A stretch of 64,000 nt of DNA from Mycolicibacterium boenickei. GTDB lineage: Bacteria > Actinomycetota > Actinomycetes > Mycobacteriales > Mycobacteriaceae. Below are positions 18,181 to 26,068 of this stretch, one piece after another (within the stretch, counting starts at the first letter, position 1; the number at the start of each line of letters is the position of its first letter). The stretch is taken from NCBI RefSeq assembly GCF_010731295.1, contig NZ_AP022579.1, positions 620,001-684,000 on the forward strand, read 5' to 3'. The notes under the pieces are model-generated. The model was not told where the DNA came from and did not search any database. It saw only the letters and a program-made list of their open reading frames with translations. Both the position numbers and the translations under genes were made by a program.

Positions 18181-19160
18181 GCCGACACCGGCACGGCCGG
18201 CTCCAACGGATGGTGGCATTCGGATATGTGGCCGTCGACGTCCGGGGCGGCGGTAGCCGTCGGCGCCTGCGTCGCGCAGATGTCGGTGGCCTTCCAGCAT
18301 CGGGTCCGGAACCGGCAGCCCGACGGCGGATTCAGCGGTGACGGCACCTCGCCCTTCAGCAGGATCCGGTTGTTGCGCTGGGCCGCATCGAGTTTCGGTG
18401 CCGCCGACATCAGTGCCGCGGTGTAGGGGTGGCGCGGATTGCGGTAGACGTCCTCGGTGCGGCCGCTCTCGATCATGTGGCCCAGGTACATCACCGTGAC
18501 GCGATCCGCTACGTGTCGTACCACCGACAGGTCGTGCGAGATGAAGACATAGGAGATGCCGAGTTCCAGCTGTAGCTCGTTGAGCAGGTTGAGCACCTGC
18601 GCCTGGACAGAGAGGTCGAGCGCCGATACCGGTTCGTCGCAGATGATGACATCAGGGTTGAGCGCCAACGCCCTGGCTATACCGATGCGTTGTCGTTGTC
18701 CGCCGGAGAACTCCTGCGGGTACTTGTTGACGGCCTTGGCTCCCAGCCCGACCATGTCGAGCAGGCCGCGCACTCGCATGTCCCGGTCCTTGCGGTTCGG
18801 ATGCAGGGTTTTGTGGGTGCGCCACGGCTCGGCGATGATGTCGCCGGCGGTCATGCGGGAGTTCAACGATGCGTAGGGATCCTGGAACACCATCTGGACC
18901 CTGCGCCGGAATTTCAGCAGCTCCGCACCACGCAGGCTGAACGGGTCGATGCCGTCGAACGTCACGCTGCCCGAATCCGGGCGCTCGAGCATCATCAGGG
19001 TCCGCGCCAGTGTGGACTTGCCGCAACCGGATTCACCGACCAACCCGAGCGTTTCACCGCGGCCGAGGTCGAGGTCGATGCCGTCGAGAGCGGCCAGCTG
19101 ACGCTTGCCCACCCGGAATGACTTGCGCAGATCGCGGACGGTCAGCAGGTTCTCAGACAT
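18177..19160 (-). CDS. ABC transporter ATP-binding protein, OppF/DppF type
   Basis: 327-residue ATPase subunit of an Opp/Dpp-class importer. Walker A is GESGCGKS, the ABC signature SGGQRQRIGIARAL, and Walker B VIICDEPVSALD. The C-terminal oligopeptide-type extension contains the Cys-bearing CRFRTRCWKATDICA typical of OppF, which in characterised homologues can hold an iron-sulfur cluster. Start ATG 19160 ([15 protein letters not shown]) overlaps the end of the OppD-type gene by 8 bases. It pairs with that second ATPase to power the two permeases encoded upstream in the same operon. Confidence 0.9.
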   Translation of the reverse strand: MSENLLTVRDLRKSFRVGKRQLAALDGIDLDLGRGETLGLVGESGCGKSTLARTLMMLERPDSGSVTFDGIDPFSLRGAELLKFRRRVQMVFQDPYASLNSRMTAGDIIAEPWRTHKTLHPNRKDRDMRVRGLLDMVGLGAKAVNKYPQEFSGGQRQRIGIARALALNPDVIICDEPVSALDLSVQAQVLNLLNELQLELGISYVFISHDLSVVRHVADRVTVMYLGHMIESGRTEDVYRNPRHPYTAALMSAAPKLDAAQRNNRILLKGEVPSPLNPPSGCRFRTRCWKATDICATQAPTATAAPDVDGHISECHHPLEPAVPVSA

Positions 19161-20217
19161 CAGCTGCTTCTCCTCCTCGCATTTGGGGGCCGACCTCGTC
19201 AGGGAAGTGGCAGGCACTTCGCCGACCGTCACCCTGCAGCGCCGGTCTGGTGGTGACGCAGATGTCCCGGGCCAGCGGACAGCGGTCCTGGTAGACACAA
19301 CCGGCCGGGATCGAGTGCAGATCCGGTGGGGCACCGCCGATCGACTTGAGGGTTTCGCCGCGCACCGCGCTCACGGGGACCGAGTCGAGCAGGCCCTTCG
19401 TGTATGGGTGTCGGGGACTGGCGAAAACCTCGGCCACCGGCCCGGTTTCGACAACCTGGCCGGCGTACATCACCGCGACCTGATCTGCTTCCTCGGCGAC
19501 CAGCGCCAGATCGTGAGTGATCAACACGACGGCCATGTCGTATTCACTGCGCAAGCTCTTCAGCAGTGCCATGATCTGCGCCTGCACGGTGACATCCAGT
19601 GCGGTGGTCGGCTCGTCGGCGATCAGTACCCGCGGGTTCAGCGCGACGGCCATCGCGATCAGCAGGCGTTGCCGCATGCCCCCGGAGAACTGGTGCGGGT
19701 AGGACTTCATCCGCTCCTCGGGCTGCGGAATGCCCACCCGCGCCATCAGTTCGGTTGCTCTGCGCTTGGCGTCCTTGGCATTCATCCCGTGGTGGATGCG
19801 GAAAGGCTCGGCCAGTTGGGTACCGACCGGGTAGAGCGGGTTGAGTGCAGTCAGCGCGTCCTGGAACACGATGGCCAGCTCCGGCCCGGCCAGCTTGCGC
19901 CGGGTCTTGCGGTCGGCGGCCAGGACGTCCACGTCGATTTCGCCGAGCCGCGCAGTTCCTTCCACGACCTCGGCGACCGGCTCCAGCAATCCGACCAGGG
20001 CGGTGGCCGTCATGGACTTGCCGCAACCCGATTCGCCCAGCAGTGCCAGGGTCTGGCCCCGGTGCGCCGCGAAGCTGACGTGGTCGACGGCGCGCACGGT
20101 TCCGGTGATGGTGCGGATGTCGACGGTGAGCCCGTCCACCACAAGCGCGGGATCGACGTCGACATGTTCGGGCCTGGTCGGCGGTTCCACGACACTGCTG
20201 CTCGACTGGGAGGTCAT
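19153..20217 (-). CDS. ABC transporter ATP-binding protein, OppD/DppD type
   Basis: 354-residue ATPase with Walker [18 protein letters not shown]-loop [11 protein letters not shown], signature [17 protein letters not shown] and Walker [15 protein letters not shown]. The OppD-type C-terminal extension [14 protein letters not shown] carries conserved cysteines. A Ser-rich leader precedes the domain. ATG 20217 overlaps the stop of the permease gene as ATGA, so the start is secure. It forms the heterodimeric motor with the neighbouring OppF-type subunit. Confidence 0.9.
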   Translation of the reverse strand: MTSQSSSSVVEPPTRPEHVDVDPALVVDGLTVDIRTITGTVRAVDHVSFAAHRGQTLALLGESGCGKSMTATALVGLLEPVAEVVEGTARLGEIDVDVLAADRKTRRKLAGPELAIVFQDALTALNPLYPVGTQLAEPFRIHHGMNAKDAKRRATELMARVGIPQPEERMKSYPHQFSGGMRQRLLIAMAVALNPRVLIADEPTTALDVTVQAQIMALLKSLRSEYDMAVVLITHDLALVAEEADQVAVMYAGQVVETGPVAEVFASPRHPYTKGLLDSVPVSAVRGETLKSIGGAPPDLHSIPAGCVYQDRCPLARDICVTTRPALQGDGRRSACHFPDEVGPQMRGGEAADV

Positions 20218-21200
20218 CCGAGGGCCTTTCCGGTTTTGGTGAAGCGGGACAGGCGTTTCTGCGGGACGGTGAGTCGCCAGCGCTGACCCGGATCGGTGGC
20301 GATCCGGGCCCAGGCGGCCAGAATGGTGGCCGAGACCGTGGTGATCACGATGGCCAGCCCGGGGAAGAACGAGAGCCACCACGCGGTGTGCAGGTAGGTG
20401 CGGCCCTGCGAAACCATCAGGCCCCAGCTGACATCCGGCGGCTGAATCCCGATGCCCAGGAAGCTGAGCGAGGATTCGGCCAGCATGACGTAGCAGAAGT
20501 CCAGGGTGGCCACGGTCAGCAGGGTCGGCAGCACGATCGGCACCACGTGCCGGACGATGATGGACCGTCCGCTGGCCCCGAACGTGCGGGCCGCGTCGAC
20601 GAACACCCGGCTCGACAGTTCGGCAGACTCGGCGCGGGCGGTGCGCAGGTACACCGGAATGCGGGTGATGGCGAGCACCGCAACGATATTCGCGGCACTC
20701 GGGGAGAACACGTAGAGCACCACCACGGCCAACAGCAGCGAGGGGAAGCTCATGATGACGTCGGCCACCCGCATGCCCAACGTCTCCCGCCAGCCGCGGT
20801 AGTAGCCGGCCCACATGCCGATCAGTGATCCGACGACCGCCGAGATCACCACGGCGGGAATGGCTACCGACAGTGTGGTGCGGCAGGCGACGATGAGCCG
20901 GGCCAACATGCTGCGTCCCAGCGGGTCGGTGCCCAGCACGTTGGCCCAGCCGTGGGCAAACGTGAACGGCGCCTGATTCGAATTGTCGAGGTCGATGTGG
21001 GTGGCCAGGTTGCCGACCAGCATCGGGCCGAACACCGCGGTGAGGATCACCAGGCCGAGCACCACGGCGGCAGCGGCCGCCACCCGGTCATTGACCAGCA
21101 GCCGGACCCACACCGAGCGCCTGCGGGTGGGTTCGGTCTCCGGTTCGCCGACGATCGCGGTGGTGGGTTTGACTGGCACCAGGTCGATTTGAGTGCTCAC
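20214..21200 (-). CDS. ABC transporter permease, OppC/DppC type
   Basis: 328-residue inner-membrane permease with a cytoplasmic N-terminus and about six membrane segments, the first being AAAAAVVLGLVILTAVFGPM. The EAA loop that contacts the ATPases is FVDAARTFGASGRSIIVRHV, and the LGTDPLGRSMLARLI region is typical of DppC/OppC. The start is GTG 21200 with AGGGG upstream, 11 bases after the stop of the OppB-type permease gene. Part of the importer in the sugar-acid operon. Confidence 0.88.
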   Translation of the reverse strand: MSTQIDLVPVKPTTAIVGEPETEPTRRRSVWVRLLVNDRVAAAAAVVLGLVILTAVFGPMLVGNLATHIDLDNSNQAPFTFAHGWANVLGTDPLGRSMLARLIVACRTTLSVAIPAVVISAVVGSLIGMWAGYYRGWRETLGMRVADVIMSFPSLLLAVVVLYVFSPSAANIVAVLAITRIPVYLRTARAESAELSSRVFVDAARTFGASGRSIIVRHVVPIVLPTLLTVATLDFCYVMLAESSLSFLGIGIQPPDVSWGLMVSQGRTYLHTAWWLSFFPGLAIVITTVSATILAAWARIATDPGQRWRLTVPQKRLSRFTKTGKALG

Positions 21201-21211
21201 GATGTGTACCC

Positions 21212-22141
21212 CTAGACCTTGGCCGGTTCCCGTACGCGTGCGTCGAGCAGCGCGTAGCAGGCGTCGATGATGATGTTGAGGACGAAGATGCTCACCGCGG
21301 TGAGCAGAACTGCGGCCTGCAGGACAGCGAAATCACGCTGCAGGATGGCGTCGATCATGAGCTTGCCGATGCCCGGCCAGCCGAAGATGGCCTCCACCAC
21401 GACCGCCCCGTTGATCAGGCCGACGGCGAGATCGCCTGCCACCGTCAGTGCGGGTGCGGCCGCGTTGCGCAGCGCGTGGTGGCTGACCACCCGCAGATCG
21501 CCGGCGCCCTTGCTGCGGGCCAGCCGGATGTAAGGCGCTGACAGGGCCGAGACCATGGCGCCGCGAACCACCTGGGTCAGCACACCCAACGGGCGGATCA
21601 TCAGCGTGGCGATCGGCAGAATCCACGACAGCATGCCGTCGTCGGTGCCCGAGGTCGGCAACCATCCCATCAGCACGGAGAACAGCCACACCCCGGTGAT
21701 GGCGAACCAGAAGTCCGGAATACTGGCCGCGGTCATCGACAACAGGCTGGAGAACCGGTCGGCCACAGAGTTGGGCCGGTAGGCGGCCCAGCAGCCGACG
21801 ATGATGGCGCCGATGATCGCCAGCAGCATGGTGGTGAAGGCCAGTTGCAGCGTCGCCGGGAAGGCGCGCAGTGCCATTGCCGACGCGGATTCGCCGGTGC
21901 GCAGCGAGGTTCCGAAGTCGAGGTGGAGTACGCCCTTGAAGTAGTCCACCAGCTGGGTGAACAACGGCTGATCGAACCCGTGCTGGTGGGCGAACGCCGC
22001 ACGCTGGTCGGCGGTGGCGGACTCGGGCAGGTACAGGTTGGTCGGATCACCGGTCAGCCGGGCGAGCAGGAAAACGCCGAGCAGCACGATGATCAACGGA
22101 ATGGTGCTCGTGTACATCCGGCGCCGGAGGAAGGGGAACAT
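21212..22141 (-). CDS. ABC transporter permease, OppB/DppB type
   Basis: 309-residue permease beginning MFPFLRRRMYTSTIPLIIVLL, the usual short OppB N-terminus followed by the first membrane segment. The periplasmic loop holds the family stretch LPESATADQRAAFAHQHGFD and FGTSLRTGE, and the EAA loop is YIRLARSKGAGDLRVVSHHA. About six membrane segments are visible. It lies five bases after the substrate-binding lipoprotein gene and forms the translocation pore with the OppC-type subunit. Confidence 0.88.
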   Translation of the reverse strand: MFPFLRRRMYTSTIPLIIVLLGVFLLARLTGDPTNLYLPESATADQRAAFAHQHGFDQPLFTQLVDYFKGVLHLDFGTSLRTGESASAMALRAFPATLQLAFTTMLLAIIGAIIVGCWAAYRPNSVADRFSSLLSMTAASIPDFWFAITGVWLFSVLMGWLPTSGTDDGMLSWILPIATLMIRPLGVLTQVVRGAMVSALSAPYIRLARSKGAGDLRVVSHHALRNAAAPALTVAGDLAVGLINGAVVVEAIFGWPGIGKLMIDAILQRDFAVLQAAVLLTAVSIFVLNIIIDACYALLDARVREPAKV

Positions 22142-22146
22142 CTGGC

Positions 22147-23700
22147 TCAGCTCCTGTCGGTGCGGTCGGCCGAAGCGGGCGTCATCTCCGACAGCCGCAT
22201 CTCGTCGCCGGTGGCGGAGTTGGGGGTGTAGTCGACACGTGGCGACTTGCCGAGAATGCCCTTCATGTGGGCGATATAGGCGAACTGCATGATCTGCTGC
22301 GGTTCCTCGGCGAACAGTTTGGCGAAGGCATCCTGGCGGGCCTGGCCGGTGAGGGCTTCCGCGGCACGAATCTTGGCATCGAATTCCGTTGTGCCGTAGG
22401 CGCTCTGCGGCCCCTGCGAGAGCATGTACTGGTCCATGGTGAACGCGGCGTCACCGGCCTGGTTGCCGTGCATGATCATCAACAGATATGGGCCGGTGTC
22501 CGCCGGAAACGGCCGCAGCTGGTACTGCAACTGGCCGGCGGTGTCCATCATCTCGATCTTCACGTTGAGGCCGATCTCGGCGAATTCACTTTGGAGCACC
22601 TCGATGGTCTCGGAGATCTTCGGGAACTGGGCGGTGCGGCCGATCAGCCGGATCTGTCGGTCGACCGGGACCCCGTCCGCCTTCGCCTCGGCGATGAGCG
22701 CCTTGGCCTTGTCGAGATCGTGGGGCCACAACGGCAGGTCGTCGTTGTACCCGACGACACCGGACGGGATGAGCTGGGAGGCCGGCTCACCGAGTCCACG
22801 GAACAATGCCTTGACGATGCCGGTCCGGTTGACCGAGTAGTTGATGGCCTGCCGCACGCGGATGTCATTGAGCGGCGCCTCCGTCGCCTGCATCCGCAGC
22901 GCGGTGGTCTCGTTGTTCTGGAACGGCACTCCCCGATCGCCGGCCCCGTCCTCAGGACCCAGCGACGTCGCGATGTCGGCCTCGTCGTTGGTGATCATGG
23001 CGGCGCGCACGCTGCCCTCGCTGCGCCACTGGTACTCGGCTCGCGCGAACGCCGGCTTGGCGCCCCAGTAGCGGTCGTTCCGGGTGAGCAGCAGCTTCTG
23101 GCCGTACTCCCAGTCGGCGATGGCGTACGGCCCGGTGCCGATGGGCTCGCGAACCTTTTCCGTGGTGCTGGTGTTGAACGGGACGATCTCGACGAACGAG
23201 ATGCGCAGCGGCAGAATCGGATCCGGCTTCGGCGTAGCTATTGTCACCGTGTTCTCGTCAGGCGCCGCGACGACGAGCTTGTCGTCGCCGAACACATAGC
23301 CGTCGACGTTGCACTGCAGATCGGAGTTGACCGCGCGATCAATCGAGAAGGCCGCATCCTTGGCGGTGAACGGCGCACCGTCGGAGAACGTGACACCTCT
23401 GCGGATGTCGAAAGTCCATTGGTCGGGCGCGGTTTGGCGCCATGCGGTGGACAGCAGCGGTTGCAGATCGCCGGTGTCGGGATCGCGCTCGATGAGCGGT
23501 TCGGTGATGTTGGACCGCACCACGATGCCGGTGGAGGTCAACGAGCTCTCGCAGGGCTCCAGCGTCGGCGGTTCCTGGGAGATGACGATTCGCAGGGTAT
23601 CGGGGTCGTAACCGCCGTGCGCGGTGTTGGCGACGCTGCACCCCGCGGTGAGCGTGCAGGCGGTCAGGGCGACTGCCGGGGCGGCGAGAACTCGCCTCAT
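22147..23700 (-). CDS. ABC transporter substrate-binding lipoprotein, family 5
   Basis: 517-residue extracytoplasmic solute-binding protein of the Opp/Dpp (SBP_bac_5) class. The signal peptide ends in lipobox LTAGC, giving a lipidated Cys21. Mature-region family features include the early DTLRIVISQEPPTLEPCESS, WTFDIRRGVTFSDGAPFTA, and VRQAINYSVNRTGIVKALFRG. Opp-class binding proteins usually take peptides, but some take nickel, glutathione or sugars. The surrounding glucarate genes suggest a sugar acid or an aldarate-containing molecule here, which is inference. ATG 23700 has a strong GGAGGA nearby and heads the operon running down to 14325. Confidence 0.88.
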   Translation of the reverse strand: MRRVLAAPAVALTACTLTAGCSVANTAHGGYDPDTLRIVISQEPPTLEPCESSLTSTGIVVRSNITEPLIERDPDTGDLQPLLSTAWRQTAPDQWTFDIRRGVTFSDGAPFTAKDAAFSIDRAVNSDLQCNVDGYVFGDDKLVVAAPDENTVTIATPKPDPILPLRISFVEIVPFNTSTTEKVREPIGTGPYAIADWEYGQKLLLTRNDRYWGAKPAFARAEYQWRSEGSVRAAMITNDEADIATSLGPEDGAGDRGVPFQNNETTALRMQATEAPLNDIRVRQAINYSVNRTGIVKALFRGLGEPASQLIPSGVVGYNDDLPLWPHDLDKAKALIAEAKADGVPVDRQIRLIGRTAQFPKISETIEVLQSEFAEIGLNVKIEMMDTAGQLQYQLRPFPADTGPYLLMIMHGNQAGDAAFTMDQYMLSQGPQSAYGTTEFDAKIRAAEALTGQARQDAFAKLFAEEPQQIMQFAYIAHMKGILGKSPRVDYTPNSATGDEMRLSEMTPASADRTDRS

Positions 23701-24017
23701 GGATCCTCCAGGATGTGATGTCCACGTATGTAGATGCCGGTTGTGACCGCAGACACACGCTAAGAACGGCCCGCTCCACCCGTCAACCCGGGGAAATCGG
23801 CTGAAACGGCCCCGCCTGAATGTGCTCGGCCCGCCGTCACATGGGCCAAGAAGTGGCTCTGAACTGCAGATTTAGCGCTGCGGCGGGATCGGCGATACGC
23901 CCGCAGCAATGCCGAGGGGGGAATTATGCAGCTTGCGTATCAAGCCATGCTATTTCCGTGTTGGACGGGTATTTGCAGGCAGGCTTACCGTAGCTGCATC
24001 CCGACCGAGGAGTACGT
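23701..24017. other. divergent intergenic region between transporter operon and 2-hydroxyacid dehydrogenase
   Basis: 317 bases without a convincing gene. Near the left end, GGAGGA (minus strand) serves the binding-protein gene; near the right end GAGGAGT serves the plus-strand dehydrogenase gene. The start-proximal stretch 23710-23740 on the minus strand contains CATCTACATACGTGGACATC, a possible but imperfect operator. No confident -10/-35 pair, terminator or RNA gene was recognised. Short open frames here have poor codon structure. Confidence 0.4.
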
Positions 24018-24998
24018 GTGCCCGAATCCGATTCCAGCCGCCGCGTCCTGCAGGTGGGTCCGCTCAAGCCGTCGCTCGCCGAGACCCTGCGGACCAGCTA
24101 CGACGCCCAGGTGTTGCCCGACGGCCCCGAACGCACAGCGTTCCTCGCCGAGCACGGCGCCACGATCGCCGCCGTCGTGACCTCCGGGCGCACCGGGGTT
24201 GACGCCGAACTGATGTCCGCGCTGCCCAATCTGGGCGCAGTGGTGAACTTCGGGGTGGGCTACGACACCACGGATGTCGAGGCTGCCGCAGCCCGAGGCG
24301 TCATGGTCAGCAATACCCCTGACGTCCTCAGTGACTGCGTGGCCGACACCGCCGTCGGTCTGTTGATCGACACCATGCGCCAGTTCTCGGCCGCCGACCG
24401 CTACCTGCGCGCCGGGCGGTGGCCCGCCGACGGCAACTACCCACTGACCCACAAGGTCTCCGGGGCTCGCGTCGGCATCATCGGGCTGGGACGTATCGGC
24501 ACCGCGATCGCCACCAGACTGGTCGCGTTCGGTTGCCCCATCAGCTATCACAATCGTCGCGAGATCGCCGACAGCCCTTACCAATACGTCTCTTCCCCGG
24601 TCGACCTCGCGCACCAGGTCGACGTCCTGATCATCGCCGCGGCCGGCGGCAGCGGCACGCGCCACCTGGTCGATCGGGATGTGCTCGAGGCTCTCGGCCC
24701 CGACGGCTACCTGGTCAACATCGCCCGCGGCAGCGTCGTCGACGAGGGCGCTCTTGTCGACGCCCTGACCGGGGGCAGGCTGGCAGGCGCAGGGCTCGAC
24801 GTGTTCACCGACGAGCCGAACGTGCCCGAGGCACTGCTGTCGTTGGACAACGTGGTGCTGCTCCCCCACGTGGGGAGTGGAACCGTGGAGACTCGGGCGG
24901 CCATGGAGGCCCTGACCCTGGCCAACCTGGACAAGTTCCTGGAGTCCGGCGAGCTCGTCACCCCGGTGCCCATGCCGGTTCCGGCAGCCCGCGGCTAA
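24018..24998 (+). CDS. D-2-hydroxyacid dehydrogenase, glyoxylate/hydroxypyruvate reductase-like
   Basis: 326-residue D-2-hydroxyacid dehydrogenase. It shows NFGVGYDTTDVEAAAARG, NAD-binding GIIGLGRIGTAIA, catalytic Arg in VNIARGSVVDEGALVDAL, the Glu region AGLDVFTDEPNVP, and His in LLPHVGSGTVETR. It is closer than the product of the gene at 14325-15281 to classical hydroxypyruvate/glyoxylate reductases. GTG 24018 is preceded by GAGGAGT, a good ribosome-binding site. It lies divergently from the ABC operon, and its stop overlaps the LysR stop by four bases. A role in handling glyoxylate or tartronate semialdehyde from aldarate breakdown is possible. Confidence 0.85.
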   Translation: MPESDSSRRVLQVGPLKPSLAETLRTSYDAQVLPDGPERTAFLAEHGATIAAVVTSGRTGVDAELMSALPNLGAVVNFGVGYDTTDVEAAAARGVMVSNTPDVLSDCVADTAVGLLIDTMRQFSAADRYLRAGRWPADGNYPLTHKVSGARVGIIGLGRIGTAIATRLVAFGCPISYHNRREIADSPYQYVSSPVDLAHQVDVLIIAAAGGSGTRHLVDRDVLEALGPDGYLVNIARGSVVDEGALVDALTGGRLAGAGLDVFTDEPNVPEALLSLDNVVLLPHVGSGTVETRAAMEALTLANLDKFLESGELVTPVPMPVPAARG

Positions 24999-25921
24999 CC
25001 GACGAAATCCTCGACCAGATCGTCGGTGGTCCACTCCCGCGGCGGCAGCACATCGCGCAGCAGCCGCAGCAGCGCGGGGTTGGTGCTGTCCCCGCGCCAG
25101 ACCGCGTCCAGTTCGACCGGGCGTTCCCGGAACGCGCCGATCGAGCGGAACACCACGCCCTCGGGATGCAGGGTGGCCGTCGACGCGGGCACCAGGGCGA
25201 TGCCGATCCCGGAGCGCACCAGCACCAGCATGGTGTGCACCTGCGTGACGTACTGAACGTATCGCGGCGTGGCTCCAGCGATGGTGAACGTGCTGATCAG
25301 CAACTCGTTGAAGTAGCGGGCCTGTACCGGGGAGTACATGATCATGTCCTGGCCGTCGAGATCGTTGAGCGTGAGCTGTCGACGTACTTCGACCAGCGGG
25401 TGCGCTGCCGGAAGCGCGGCGATGAGCTGTTCGTGCAGCAGCGGTCGCGATACCAGGCCCGGACGTTTGAGCGGTGGCCGTGCCATGCCGAGATCCAGTT
25501 CTCCGGTCATGAGCGCCTCGATCTGGACGGCCGTCACCATCTCGCGCAACTCGAGCTTCACGTCGGGAATCTGTTGACGTGCGGCGTCGAACAGCCTGGG
25601 CAGCACCGGATGCGCCGACGCCGCGGTGAATCCGATCACCACCGTGCCGAGATCGCCTGCGGGAACGCGTTTTACATTGAGCGCCGCACCTTCGGCCAAT
25701 TGCAGGATGCGGCGGGCATCGGGCAGGAACGCCACCCCCGCGGGCGTCAGAGTGACCGACCGGGTGGTGCGGTCGATCAGGTGCACACCGAGTTCGCTCT
25801 CCAACTGCTGGATTTGGCGGCTCAGCGGCGGCTGGGTCATGTGCAGCCGCTCGGCGGCCCGGCCGAAGTGCAGTTCTTCTGCGACGGCGATGAAGCACGA
25901 CAGCCGGGACAGCGAGAACAC
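24995..25921 (-). CDS. LysR-family transcriptional regulator
   Basis: 308-residue LysR-type regulator. The N-terminal helix-turn-helix (about 1-60) reads LSCFIAVAEELHFGRAAERL and QPPLSRQIQQLESELGVHL, followed by the substrate-binding domain with GTVVIGFTAASAHPVLPRLF. The inducer is unknown. A pathway regulator of the adjacent aldarate genes or of the convergent dehydrogenase is likely by position. Start GTG 25921 is supported by TAGGCT six bases upstream (leaderless layout) and by the family-typical N-terminus. A perfect ATGCG-N5-CGCAT palindrome at 25953-25967 suggests autoregulation. Confidence 0.88.
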   Translation of the reverse strand: MFSLSRLSCFIAVAEELHFGRAAERLHMTQPPLSRQIQQLESELGVHLIDRTTRSVTLTPAGVAFLPDARRILQLAEGAALNVKRVPAGDLGTVVIGFTAASAHPVLPRLFDAARQQIPDVKLELREMVTAVQIEALMTGELDLGMARPPLKRPGLVSRPLLHEQLIAALPAAHPLVEVRRQLTLNDLDGQDMIMYSPVQARYFNELLISTFTIAGATPRYVQYVTQVHTMLVLVRSGIGIALVPASTATLHPEGVVFRSIGAFRERPVELDAVWRGDSTNPALLRLLRDVLPPREWTTDDLVEDFVG

Positions 25922-25927
25922 CGGTGC

Positions 25928-25933
25928 AGCCTA
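25928..25933 (-). promoter_or_regulatory. -10 box of leaderless lysR gene
   Basis: TAGGCT on the minus strand ends six bases before GTG 25921, giving a predicted leaderless start. The upstream palindrome at 25953-25967 lies where the -35 region would be. Confidence 0.5.
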
Positions 25934-25952
25934 TCGTCCACCTCCGTTATAT

Positions 25953-25967
25953 ATGCGTGAATCGCAT
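25953..25967. promoter_or_regulatory. putative LysR-binding box
   Basis: ATGCG-TGAAT-CGCAT is a perfect 5-bp inverted repeat with a 5-base spacer and includes the LysR consensus T-N11-A (T25954 to A25966). It sits about 20 bases upstream of the predicted -10 box of the lysR gene, overlapping the expected -35, consistent with autorepression. Confidence 0.55.
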
Positions 25968-26068
25968 GAATAGGCCGACACTAGGGCTGATGGAGGAAAT
26001 TATCGATAAACACCACGAGATCGCGGATTTCCTTGCGCATCGCCAATTTTCGTAGCAAAATCGAACAC

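Noticed and set aside
23985..25898. 637-codon minus-strand open frame under the 2-hydroxyacid dehydrogenase and lysR genes
   Set aside because: It overlaps both supported genes and its sequence is low-complexity Arg/His/Gly-rich translation.
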